Positions 55,635 to 64,000 of a DNA stretch of 64,000 nt are shown here, piece after piece. Source of the stretch: JAJKIP01 sp037200685 (lineage in GTDB: Bacteria; Bacteroidota; Bacteroidia; Chitinophagales; Chitinophagaceae). Position numbers and translations under genes: made by a program. The stretch is from positions 124,001 to 188,000 of the forward strand of contig JBBCIG010000017.1 in assembly GCA_037200685.1 (NCBI GenBank), in the 5' to 3' direction. Numbering within the stretch: the stretch's first letter is position 1; each line of letters starts with the position of its first letter. Below the pieces are notes generated by a model, which had not been told where the DNA came from, searched no databases, and worked only from the letters and a program-made list of their open reading frames with translations.

Positions 55635-58192
55635 TCAATTCCCTATTTTTACACGGTTACGTTCATCTTCCGTAGCGGTGGAACGGCTCCTGGCGGATTT
55701 CACATTTGTATTTCCAAATTTATAAGTGAAATTAATACCAACAGAACGGCTCGTGGATTTATTAGTTGAAGTGTACGCAACACCCGTAGTATTCACAGTG
55801 CCCCAAAAACGATTGGTGCCGAAAATATCATTTACAGATAAACGTACATCCGCCTTCTTGTTCCAAAGCGATTTCCTGATGCCAAAATTCACCGCATATT
55901 GCGATTTTGCCTTTATCTGGCCATAAATATTTTTCGAATTATAATTCATGGAAGCCTCCATCGTTATTGCTTTGAGTAATGTAAAAGTATGGCTGGTATA
56001 AAAGTTATAGGGAACTACTTCATAATCCAGAACTGAATTAGACACCATGCCTTTATACTTTACGTATAACAAGTTGAAATTATTGTTCATGTTCCACCAT
56101 TTGGCAATCGCAACGGGAAAACTGACACCAATGTTAAACACCTTAAAGTTTGCGAGGTTTTCTGTTGTCAAGAAAGTGATTTTAGACGGATCAATATTCG
56201 TCCCTGTAGTTGATGCTTTTATTTTGGCATAAACCACTGAGTCGTCAATTGCGTTTTTATAAAGTTCGGCCATAAAGTTTTTAGTACCACTATATCCTAC
56301 ACTTGTTACAATTGAATGCCTGAACGTATAATTGATGCCATACGAATTGGTGTATGCCGGTTTCAACTTTTCATTACCGATCTGGAAAGTGTAGGGGTCA
56401 GAAAAATAAACGAAAGGGTTCAGCGAATTATAAGAAGGGCGATTAACTCGGCGGCTGAAGGAATACGCAATTTCATTATTGCTATTAATATTTTGTTTTA
56501 AGAAAACACTTGGGAAAAGATTGACGTATTCCCGGCCGGAACGCTGTTTGATGGTTAAAGAATTTCCTTCAGACTTGGTATACTCCATTCGCAGGCCTGC
56601 CCGCAAGCTCCATGTTGAATTAAACTCTTTATTATAGATACCATACAGTGCATTAATGTTCTCCGTGTAGACAAAATGATTAGTCCGCCCGGTATCCACT
56701 CCTCCATTTTTAAAATACCTGAAATCATTATCTGATTTTACCCAACTGCTTTTCGCCCCAACTTCAAGCTTTGCTTTACTTTTCGACAGGGGAATAGAAT
56801 AATCCACCCTGGCCGCAGTAATGTTATAAACATTCGGAATATCGTTTGTAATAATTAATGGGGAGCTGTACTCCTGTCCGTTTGCATCAAAGAAACGTGT
56901 CTTCAGGCCACGTTCTTTGCCATGATTATTATAAAATGAATAATCAATATCTGCTGACAATTCTCTTCCGGTAGAATCAAAAACATGTTTGAAGTTGCCG
57001 TTGAAAGTTGTGTTCGTCCAGCCATAATATACATTCGAAGATGTACTCAGGTTTGATTGCAAAACACCTTGCAGCGTTTTTACATACCCATTGGTAGAGG
57101 TGGGAACAGGATTTTCAAAATGGCCTTTGTTGCCATTTATTAATACACCCAATGTTGTTTTTTTATTTACAAAATAATCCAGGCCTGCTTTATAATTGAG
57201 GTTCCGGGTCATAAGCCGGGTATAAACATATTGGTCATACACGGTACCACTTACAATCCTCGAGCCCTGGCTATTACTCACTCCATTGAAAGTATTAAAA
57301 TTAAGATTGCCAAACAGGTTTACTTTTCCTTTCCTGTTATTCAAATTCAGGCTTGTATTATAACGTGGCAGATCTTCCAAATTTTTATAATTCAATATCC
57401 CCTTGGTTTCACTCATAGGGACTGTTGGGCCAAAACCCATTCCTCCGCCGGCGCTTATACTGCCATTGGTGCCAAAATTTTTATTCTTGATCGTAATAAT
57501 ATTAATGATGGCTTTACCCGCGGCGTCATACTTTGCCGATGGATTTGAAATGATCTCAATTTTGTCAATCTGGTCACTCCGCATATTTTTTAAAAGGTTC
57601 GTCAGATCGCTTTGTGACATATAAGTTTGCTTACCATCCATATAAATCAAAATACCCGTTTTGCCATTTAAGCTGATATTATCCGCCTGGTCAACCACTA
57701 CACCCCGGCGCTTTTTGCAAAACTTCCAAAGCCGTATTGCCGGTGGCGACAATACTGTTTTGTACATTCATTACAAGTTTATCAGCCTGCATTTCTATCA
57801 ATTGTTTTTTAGCGCTAACTGTAACCGCCTGCAAAGATTTATCGGTCAATGTCAACGAGATGGGATTTAACAGCAGCGATTGATTTTCCGAAGAGATTAT
57901 AAATTCAGTCGTAAAATATTTTTGATACCCAACAGATGAAACAGAAATAAGGTAACGGCCCCGCTGGTAATTCTTCAAAAATAAAACCGCCTTTATCATT
58001 ACTTACAGAACTTTTCACCAGTGTTGAATCCCCGGCTTTCAATAAAAGAACAGTAGCAAAAGACAAGGCCTGGTTTTTTTCATTCAAAATGTTGCCGGAG
58101 ATTTTTCCTTCATTACTATTTACTTTGTTTTGCGCAAAAGCGGTTAAAGCAAAAACCGGGGCCAGCAAAAAGATGAAGATGCACTTTCTCAT
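55635..58192 (-). CDS. Outer-membrane barrel protein with CarboxypepD_reg domain, frameshifted
   Basis: A TonB-receptor-like protein of about 850 residues. Signal CIFIFLLAPVFALTAFAQ; carboxypeptidase-regulatory-like domain (ISGNILNEKNQALSFATVLL), plug (VVDQADNISLNGKTGILIYM, DQIDKIEIISNPSAKYDAAG) and an outer-membrane barrel of the OMP_b-brl_3 type. Two frame changes: runs of four C at 57959-57962 and 57703-57706 where three C would restore GRYLIS and APGVVVDQ. It lies 75 bases after the sigma gene start on the same strand. Confidence 0.9.
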
Positions 58193-58342
58193 AACTTATT
58201 TTAAAAATATTTTGCGTTTTGTCTGAAGCCCAATTATATATAGGCTCACCCAAGTTGAATACAACTGAGCGGGAATGAGGTTACAAACTATTTTTAAGCC
58301 GGGGTTTTGGTTTTATTCCAAGCATTCAATAAAAAATATTTT

Positions 58343-58545
58343 TAGCCCGGCGACATTGCTACTAGCATCGCCTGTTGCGGCGCTCCGTTCATCTTTCTGT
58401 TCTTTATTGAGCAATGTCGAAGTATCTGCAATTGCATCGCTCCCGATAGCTATCGGGGCTTAGTGTTCTGTTGCTACCGGGCATTTTCGCAAATAACTTT
58501 GTATTGGCTTGCTTTGCGAAAGTAGTTTCCTAAATTTATGAGTTA
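58343..58545 (+). repeat. Interspersed repeat R, copy 12, with promoter tail
   Basis: AGCCCGGCGACATTGCTACT, GCATCGCCTGTTGCGGCGCT, an inserted CCCGATAGCTATCGGGG palindrome, then the tail with CTTG (58508-58511), 19 bases, TAAATTTA (58531-58538). It occupies the gap 58193-58592. Confidence 0.85.
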
Positions 58546-58592
58546 GCAGGAACCCTAACGCAGCGTTTCAAAGATTAAAGCATCGACCTAAT

Positions 58593-59305
58593 ATGACTTT
58601 AAAAATTAAATACTTCAACACAATTGTTCTTTTAATCATATTGGGATCATTCATAAATTCTTGCAGAAAAAACCAGCCAATTTGCAGAGGGAATTGTGTG
58701 AACATTAACATCAGTGGAAATACATACATAAAAACAAGTGGTGCTGCTTTGACAAATGTTCCTGTAGAAGTAAATTGGTTTCGTAAAGCGTATTGTATTG
58801 GTTGCACCTCCTATAAAGTTGTATCTGGCAAATCAGGGAATGACGGAAAGTTTAGTTTTAATACAACAATTGATTCAAATTTTTTTAAAGATTATTTTTT
58901 GAGTGTTAGAGTTCCTGCAGATACAAATTATATTACTGTACCTAGTAGTGGTGGCGTTAATTTTAACGAAGAACGCTTTTATGACTTCAATCAAAATTCC
59001 ATTCAGAATTTAAAATTCGAGTTTTATCCAAAGACATTTTTGACCATCAAACTCATAGAATACTCTCGGACAATTTTAATTACTTTTCTGTTGACCATAA
59101 TTTCACAAGTGCATTTGGATATGGTGACTATATTATTACAGGACCACAATTTGCCACTGACACAACTTTTAAAGTTCAAACATCTGCTAATATCTATACA
59201 AGAATAGTTTGGAAAAAAACTGTCATTGGTGGACAATCAAATCAGCAGACAGATTCCCTGATATGTACAAATAACGGGTCAAATATTTTTATAATTAACT
59301 ACTAA
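58593..59305 (+). CDS. Hypothetical lipoprotein, frameshifted
   Basis: A lipoprotein with SFINSCRKN and a beta-rich domain (GNTYIKTSGAALTNVPVEVN, GKSGNDGKFSFNTTIDSNFF) like a carboxypeptidase-regulatory or Ig-type fold. The first frame runs to 59207, but from about 59050 its sequence becomes implausible while another frame continues (SDNFNYFSVDHNFTSAFGYG to SNIFIINY) to a stop at 59305, giving about 237 residues. One base change near 59053 joins them. Driven by an R-tail promoter. Confidence 0.65.
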
Positions 59306-59319
59306 TAAGACCCTTCCGA

Positions 59320-60108
59320 ATGATAAAGTTGCCATTCAACTCTGAATTACCATTAAAGCATTTCAGTCTGCAGTATGAATATGCTAAAAAAGCCGCAAAA
59401 ATCTTGAATATCCCTATTGGCCAGGCGTTAATGGAATTCACACAATTTTGGCGAAGAATACATAATCCGCTGGAGTTAAAAGCTAATAAAATGGAATGGA
59501 GTTTTGACCCAACAACTCCCCAATGGCAAGAACTTTCTGAAAAAATCAATCACAATGAACCTCCTGACACGGTTGCCTACGAGCTATACAGGGAAAATAA
59601 TAATACAACCGAACCCGGTAAAAACTACTTTGGTTGTTTTAGATATAATTTTATCCGGCAAATTGACGATGAAAAAGGGATAATAGAAATTCATTTCAAA
59701 AATCGGGACACTTCAGCATATGGTCCATTGACAATGAAAAGAGAACATGTAAGATTGCACGATTTAAAGTCGATGTTTGAATCTATTAGCAAAAAACATC
59801 CTGAAGCAACCGTAGTTCGTGGCGGTTCCTGGTTATATAATCTCGATTCTTACCGAAGATTATTCCCTGGAATATTTACCAGGGATATGAAAGTTGAAGA
59901 AATCCCTTTTCCACGAACTTCTGGTATTTGGGGACAGTTCTTAACCAGTGACGGAAAAGTAAAGGATAATATGAAAAGCATTTTTTTGCTTAAAGTAAAT
60001 AATGCAAAAAGCATTGACCAGCTACTTCAATGTTTTGAATTCAAGATTTTGTTTCCCAAAGCAGGAATAGAAAGCTTTTACAGTCATTTTGAAATTCAAA
60101 AATTATAA
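59320..60108 (+). CDS. Hypothetical cytosolic protein
   Basis: A 262-residue protein; I do not recognise a family. No signal or membrane helix. MIKLPFNSELPLKHFSLQYE, VRGGSWLYNLDSYRRLFP and TSGIWGQFLTSDGKVK are its most distinctive parts. It follows the previous gene by 14 bases and is AT-rich, so may be co-transcribed. GGCACACAACATAGG follows its stop, like the end of a cassette module. Confidence 0.6.
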   Translation: MIKLPFNSELPLKHFSLQYEYAKKAAKILNIPIGQALMEFTQFWRRIHNPLELKANKMEWSFDPTTPQWQELSEKINHNEPPDTVAYELYRENNNTTEPGKNYFGCFRYNFIRQIDDEKGIIEIHFKNRDTSAYGPLTMKREHVRLHDLKSMFESISKKHPEATVVRGGSWLYNLDSYRRLFPGIFTRDMKVEEIPFPRTSGIWGQFLTSDGKVKDNMKSIFLLKVNNAKSIDQLLQCFEFKILFPKAGIESFYSHFEIQKL

Positions 60109-60219
60109 AAGTACGGCACACAACATAGGATGGGTTTCTGCTATGCGGCTGATGAATATAAACTAATCGTCCCGTTCGCTTCTAATTTGTTTTATCCTTT
60201 ATCTGATTTTAACTGGTAC

Positions 60220-61095
60220 CTACTCAATGATAAATTTGTAACCCCTGCCATGTACGTTAATAAATTTAATGGAGTTATCATCACTTAATTTCTTACGTAA
60301 TTTAGACACCAATACATCAACATTTCTACTGATCACAACTATACCTTCATCTTCCCAGATTTCTTTCATCAGTTTTTCCCTTTCCACGATTTGATTTATA
60401 TTTTCCGCGAATATTTTTAGTGCTTTGGTTTCTTTTTCCGAAAGCGTAACAGTGTTATTCTCAATTTTAAGAACATTATTATCTGTATAGAATCTGAAGC
60501 TTCCTAATTGTATGTAATCATTATTATCGGAAATTGATGCTGTCTCTTCTTTTTTCCGAAACTTATTTTTTACATAAAACCCCAGCAGGCCCAACGGGAT
60601 AATCAATAGCAACAACCAAAAGAAATTAAATTGATCCGTCTTCAAAAAATCAATTTCAATAACATAACAGCCCACCTCCAGCTTACGGCCCCTGCAAGCT
60701 GTTAAATCACCTGTATGGCTATTTATTTCGAATGCAAAGACAGTTTCATTTTGTTTACAATTCCTCAGGTTCAGTATATAATCACTTGCCAGGGCGTTTT
60801 TTTGAAATGTTCGTTGAACCAAATTGATGAGTGTATCTGAAACAAAGCTAAAGTCATTTTGAAAAGAGACCTGGTATGTGTTTTCATCTACTTTCTTAAT
60901 CGGCAGCACCCGGGAGGTAGAATCTTTGGCTGTAAGCAACAACTGATGTCCTAAATTACGTAATACTACTTCTAAATGCTTTTCGGGGGTTTCCTTCTTT
61001 TCATTGATAAATGCAACAGCAGAAATCAAAATCACAATTATCATGATCGAAGATCCAAATAACGCAAATGGCTTCATGTGTGCAAAATAATTCAT
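60220..61095 (-). CDS. Membrane-anchored winged-helix regulator (ToxR-like)
   Basis: A 291-residue one-component regulator. Helix 1 about 9-29, a periplasmic part (30-157) with three Cys (113, 134, 143), helix 2 about 158-175, then a cytosolic OmpR-type winged helix (about 205-290: VTLSEKETKALKIFAENINQ, VISRNVDVLVSKLRKKLSDD, INVHGRGYKFII). Domain order is reversed compared with ToxR, where the DNA-binding domain is N-terminal. No receiver domain. Divergent from the 61224 gene across 128 bases. Start may be ATG 61077. Confidence 0.85.
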   Translation of the reverse strand: MNYFAHMKPFALFGSSIMIIVILISAVAFINEKKETPEKHLEVVLRNLGHQLLLTAKDSTSRVLPIKKVDENTYQVSFQNDFSFVSDTLINLVQRTFQKNALASDYILNLRNCKQNETVFAFEINSHTGDLTACRGRKLEVGCYVIEIDFLKTDQFNFFWLLLLIIPLGLLGFYVKNKFRKKEETASISDNNDYIQLGSFRFYTDNNVLKIENNTVTLSEKETKALKIFAENINQIVEREKLMKEIWEDEGIVVISRNVDVLVSKLRKKLSDDNSIKFINVHGRGYKFIIE

Positions 61096-61223
61096 TAGCT
61101 CTCAGATTCTGATGGTTTTACAAATGTTTTACGCATCTTTTACATCTTTTTACTGCTAAAAATCTTCCTGGTAGTTGCCCCCCGATATCTTTACTTTATT
61201 GTTTCACCAAAATATTTATAGCC

Positions 61224-62249
61224 ATGAATTTTTATATCCTAGCTTTTTTGCTCCTTTTCACTGTATCCACATCTTCTCTTCTGCCCGATAGCCATCCAGG
61301 CGCAAAAACAGAGAAGGCTGGAACTGCAAAGATCGTTTTTAAATCTACAGATGGCGGACAAACCTGGCAGGACATCAGTAAAGGGCTGCCAGAAAATTTG
61401 CAGGTAGATAGTATCCGGGGAAATAGCTTCTTTGCAAATGATAAAGGGCTGTTTTTAAAGGTTGGAAACGGGCTCTATCACAGTACACCAAATGCCACAG
61501 CTCCTTTTTGGACCGCAGCGTTTTTCCCTGGCGAACATAGCAGCATTGCCCCCGGTCAGTCCGAAATATTTTACTGGGGTGTAAATTTGAAAACAACAAA
61601 CGGAACGAGTGTATGGTCGCCGGTATTCAAAAATTTGCAGGAGAGACGAATACGCAGCGTTTTTGAAACTGCCGGAGGTGCAATTTTAATCAGCACCGAC
61701 GGAGGCCTTTATAAAACCGCTAACTATGGAAAAACCTGGAAACAAGTCTATACCGAAGGCATGGATGGGAATTTGGCAGAGGCTGATGGCGTATTGATGG
61801 CGATCACCTGGAGAAGGATAATAAGATCGACCGATAATGGCGAAACCTGGGCGGAGGTGATCAATAAGGGCGCCGTGACTTTCGATGTAAAACAGATCAA
61901 AGGTGGATTCGCTGCTATCACTGCTGGTTCAGAGTCGGGTAACAGGAGTTTAAGGACATCCTACGACGCCGGTAAAACCTGGCAGCCCATTGATGCCAGC
62001 GACAAAGTTCTTATTGATTCAATATGGCGGACCTGGAATGATCGTCCTTTTATGCAACGCTCCATGACTTCAATTATCCAGGTTGGTGAAAACTTCGTTT
62101 GTACTCACCCTGACGGCATTTTCAGATCATCAGACAAGGGAAAAACATGGAAATTATTACTTACTTCTATAGAAGATAAGGGCTTCAATTTATTTGTTTC
62201 AGGCAATGTGATCTATGCCATAGCCATAGCCAGCAAGGATGGATGTTGA
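61224..62249 (+). CDS. Exported Asp-box (BNR/Ycf48-like) propeller protein
   Basis: A 341-residue protein with signal peptide (FYILAFLLLFTVSTSS). Five Asp-box motifs are spaced along it: STDGGQTW, NYGKTW, STDNGETW, SYDAGKTW and SSDKGKTW, which indicate a beta-propeller like sialidase/sortilin/Ycf48 proteins. No catalytic sialidase residues are evident, so it is probably a binding or sensing protein. It is divergent from the membrane-anchored regulator, possibly its target or sensor partner. Confidence 0.87.
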   Translation: MNFYILAFLLLFTVSTSSLLPDSHPGAKTEKAGTAKIVFKSTDGGQTWQDISKGLPENLQVDSIRGNSFFANDKGLFLKVGNGLYHSTPNATAPFWTAAFFPGEHSSIAPGQSEIFYWGVNLKTTNGTSVWSPVFKNLQERRIRSVFETAGGAILISTDGGLYKTANYGKTWKQVYTEGMDGNLAEADGVLMAITWRRIIRSTDNGETWAEVINKGAVTFDVKQIKGGFAAITAGSESGNRSLRTSYDAGKTWQPIDASDKVLIDSIWRTWNDRPFMQRSMTSIIQVGENFVCTHPDGIFRSSDKGKTWKLLLTSIEDKGFNLFVSGNVIYAIAIASKDGC

Positions 62250-62412
62250 AAACTCCATCAACATTCATGCATTGTTTAAAATTACCGCAGGTGGCGGATA
62301 GGGTTTAGTTTTTGACAGATGGACTTTAACTAAGACAACAGTTTTTCGGCATCGACAACCGGACTTAGTTTTTTATAATTGAACGTGCCCGTTAGTAAAA
62401 GATAAATAAGAA

Positions 62413-63126
62413 ATGAAAAAACCCGTCAAATTATTTGCTCTGTTCTTAATGTCTGTTTTTCTCACCTCTTGCGGACAAAGCCAAACAAACTCACCTAAAG
62501 AAACTATCAAGTCCGAAACCAAAGATATAGTCACTTCCCCCGGATCTAAGGATCCTAATATTCACACTCAGTATGAGTATACTGATTCTATCGTTAAGCG
62601 CCTGGTAATACAAAACGGCTTTCCAAGAGGTGGAATAAGATACACAGACCCTGATGGCGAGGTATATGGTTATGCTGTATTTTGGACCCGGATAATCAAT
62701 GAAACAGATAATCCGCTGGAATTGACGATCGACTTTCTGGGATCATATGAGGTTCCGTCTTTACCTGGCAAATACTTTAAAATAGTGATTCCTCCCGACA
62801 CAATGACACGTGATAAAGAAGGCTTGTTTAATTATGGCCTGACCAATTTAGAATCTTTTTTAGATAAGAGTATTCATAAACCGTCTTCGTTGAAAAGAAC
62901 TATTAACCCAAAAGGATCGAGTGGTTTTTATGTTGTAAAACTTAGCCTGGTGAGTGAAGGACCACATGGCGGTGGTGACATATTGCGAACAGGACTTATC
63001 CTGAAAGGGCAAGATCTTTTTTATAGAGTTTCAGTATACAACAGCACGGCGCCACCATCAGTAATAAGCGAAAAAGAAATTCATTGTGGAAGTATTAATT
63101 TGAAAAATTTGATATTAAAGAAATAA
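62413..63126 (+). CDS. Hypothetical lipoprotein
   Basis: A 237-residue protein with lipoprotein signal (ALFLMSVFLTSCGQSQT). A beta-rich domain with TDSIVKRLVIQNGFPRGGIR, YGYAVFWTRIINETDNPLEL and GSSGFYVVKLSLVSEGPHGG; no family assigned. Preceded by 160 bases without a gene. Confidence 0.68.
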   Translation: MKKPVKLFALFLMSVFLTSCGQSQTNSPKETIKSETKDIVTSPGSKDPNIHTQYEYTDSIVKRLVIQNGFPRGGIRYTDPDGEVYGYAVFWTRIINETDNPLELTIDFLGSYEVPSLPGKYFKIVIPPDTMTRDKEGLFNYGLTNLESFLDKSIHKPSSLKRTINPKGSSGFYVVKLSLVSEGPHGGGDILRTGLILKGQDLFYRVSVYNSTAPPSVISEKEIHCGSINLKNLILKK

Positions 63127-63225
63127 ACTAAAGCCAACGCACAACAAAATGTATAAGAAATAGCGGAATTCGCTGTAGATCGGATCTGCTATATTTTTTA
63201 AACGTAAAGCTTCAATACAGTCATA

Positions 63226-64000
63226 ATGAAGATCATATTTTTGGCGTTAGTAACCACTTTTTTATTTGCGCATGTATCCTTTGCTCAAAGTTCGCATAGC
63301 GTAAAGGGCATTACCATTGATTCTGTTTCAAAAGAAACATTAAGCAGCAGTGTAAGCATATTGGACGCCAGGGATTCTGTTCTACGCAAGTTTACTTATG
63401 CTGATGATAATGGCGCATTTACGGTTAGCGGGCTTCCCGCCGGCAAGTACCTGTTATTCATTACCTATCCCGGTTACGACAATAAAATGAGGCCCTTTAC
63501 TTTGGGACCTCCAAATGTAGCTACAGACCTTGGGGATGTTGGGATGAGTGTTGTAGTTAAAACATTAAATGAAGTAATAATAAAAAGTACGCCGCAGGAA
63601 ATTAAAATAAAAGGGGATACCCTTGAATATAATGCCAAAGCGTATGTTATACAGCCCAACGCCAAGGTTGAAGACCTGTTAAGGCAATTGCCGGGTGTAA
63701 GGATAGATCAAAACGGTAGAATTACCGTTAACGGGCAAGCAGTGCCTAAGGTATTGGTTGATGGCGAAGAATTTTTTGGTGATGACCCAACGCTTGTCAC
63801 GCAAAATTTGCGTGCTGATATGGTTTCGTCTGTTCAGGTATATGACAGAAGAAGCGATCAGGCTTCGTTTACCGGAATTGATGACGGCCAGCGTATCAAA
63901 ACCATTAATGTTAAGCTAAAGGAGGATAAGAACAAGGGCATTTTTGGTAAGGTAGCGGCCGGTTACGGAACCGACGATTACTATGAGGCCCAGGGTATAT
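63226..64000 (+). CDS. TonB-linked outer-membrane protein, N-terminal part
   Basis: Open from ATG 63226 to the window end (258 codons), so truncated by the window. Signal MKIIFLALVTTFLFAHVSFA; CarboxypepD_reg-like domain (GITIDSVSKETLSSSVSILD, GLPAGKYLLFITYPGYDNKM), plug-like region (VEDLLRQLPGVRIDQNGRIT, VNGQAVPKVLVDGEEFFGDD, QVYDRRSDQASFTGIDDG) typical of the DUF-type barrel proteins of Bacteroidota. The barrel lies beyond the window. Confidence 0.88.
   Translation, partial: MKIIFLALVTTFLFAHVSFAQSSHSVKGITIDSVSKETLSSSVSILDARDSVLRKFTYADDNGAFTVSGLPAGKYLLFITYPGYDNKMRPFTLGPPNVATDLGDVGMSVVVKTLNEVIIKSTPQEIKIKGDTLEYNAKAYVIQPNAKVEDLLRQLPGVRIDQNGRITVNGQAVPKVLVDGEEFFGDDPTLVTQNLRADMVSSVQVYDRRSDQASFTGIDDGQRIKTINVKLKEDKNKGIFGKVAAGYGTDDYYEAQGI

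Overview
The window looks like a piece of a Bacteroidota chromosome, most likely from a Chitinophagaceae-like lineage. This is inferred from gene families and promoter style, because there is no 16S gene here. Supporting signs are TonB-dependent receptors with an N-terminal carboxypeptidase-like domain, a TamB-type protein, fused RibBA, YwqK/MORN-type proteins, and -7 elements of the TAnnTTTG kind just upstream of many start codons. The first half is mostly housekeeping and the second half is accessory.

Layout. 0-9.5 kb: galactose mutarotase, HAD hydrolase, 3-methyladenine glycosylase, tRNA-Val followed on the right by two degenerate tRNA-like tandem copies, the N-end-rule pair clpS-aat, an esterase, a broken response regulator and valS. 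9.5-20.6 kb: four consecutive genes (a metalloprotease/propeller/barrel protein, isoaspartyl peptidase, TamB and RibBA), all interrupted by many small frameshifts, with a repeat-rich gap at 18.4-19.4 kb. 20.8-28.7 kb: a large TonB-dependent receptor, acyl-CoA-binding protein, a GIY-YIG fragment and smc (also frameshifted). 28.7-44.8 kb and 47-53 kb: mostly single small genes (lipoproteins, LRR, MORN, SMI1/KNR4, DUF1801, VOC, methyltransferase, DUF1569, zinc-ribbon proteins) separated by interspersed repeats, interrupted by an antiporter, an LLM flavin oxidoreductase, RraA, DoxX, S37 peptidase and a class C beta-lactamase-like hydrolase. 53.3-58.2 kb: an ECF sigma / HEAT anti-sigma / DUF4097 cluster next to an outer-membrane barrel protein. 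58.3-64 kb: lipoproteins, a membrane-anchored winged-helix regulator divergent from an Asp-box propeller protein, and the start of another TonB-linked outer-membrane protein cut by the window end.

The most unusual features are these. (1) An interspersed repeat (R, at least 12 copies) whose + strand copies often end in a promoter (about 19 bp spacing to TAAATTTA) that reads straight into an unrelated small gene. (2) Cassette-like modules whose ends are short inverted repeats, clearest around 51.58-52.31 kb. (3) An AT-rich three-gene cluster at 32.9-35.2 kb: a small Cys protein, an HNH nuclease, and a cytosolic discoidin domain with coiled coil and two membrane helices. It is the best candidate for an undescribed defence-type system. 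(4) A GNAT-like gene overlapping a tiny basic protein, which resembles a toxin-antitoxin pair. (5) tRNA-Val derivatives whose arms have been replaced by perfect palindromes.

Data caution. At least eleven genes, including smc and ribBA, which are usually essential, carry frameshifts. Where I could pin the site, it is usually one extra or missing base in a short homopolymer, and the protein reads on without loss in another frame. I therefore treat most of these as probable sequence errors rather than decay, and give the reconstructed gene extents.
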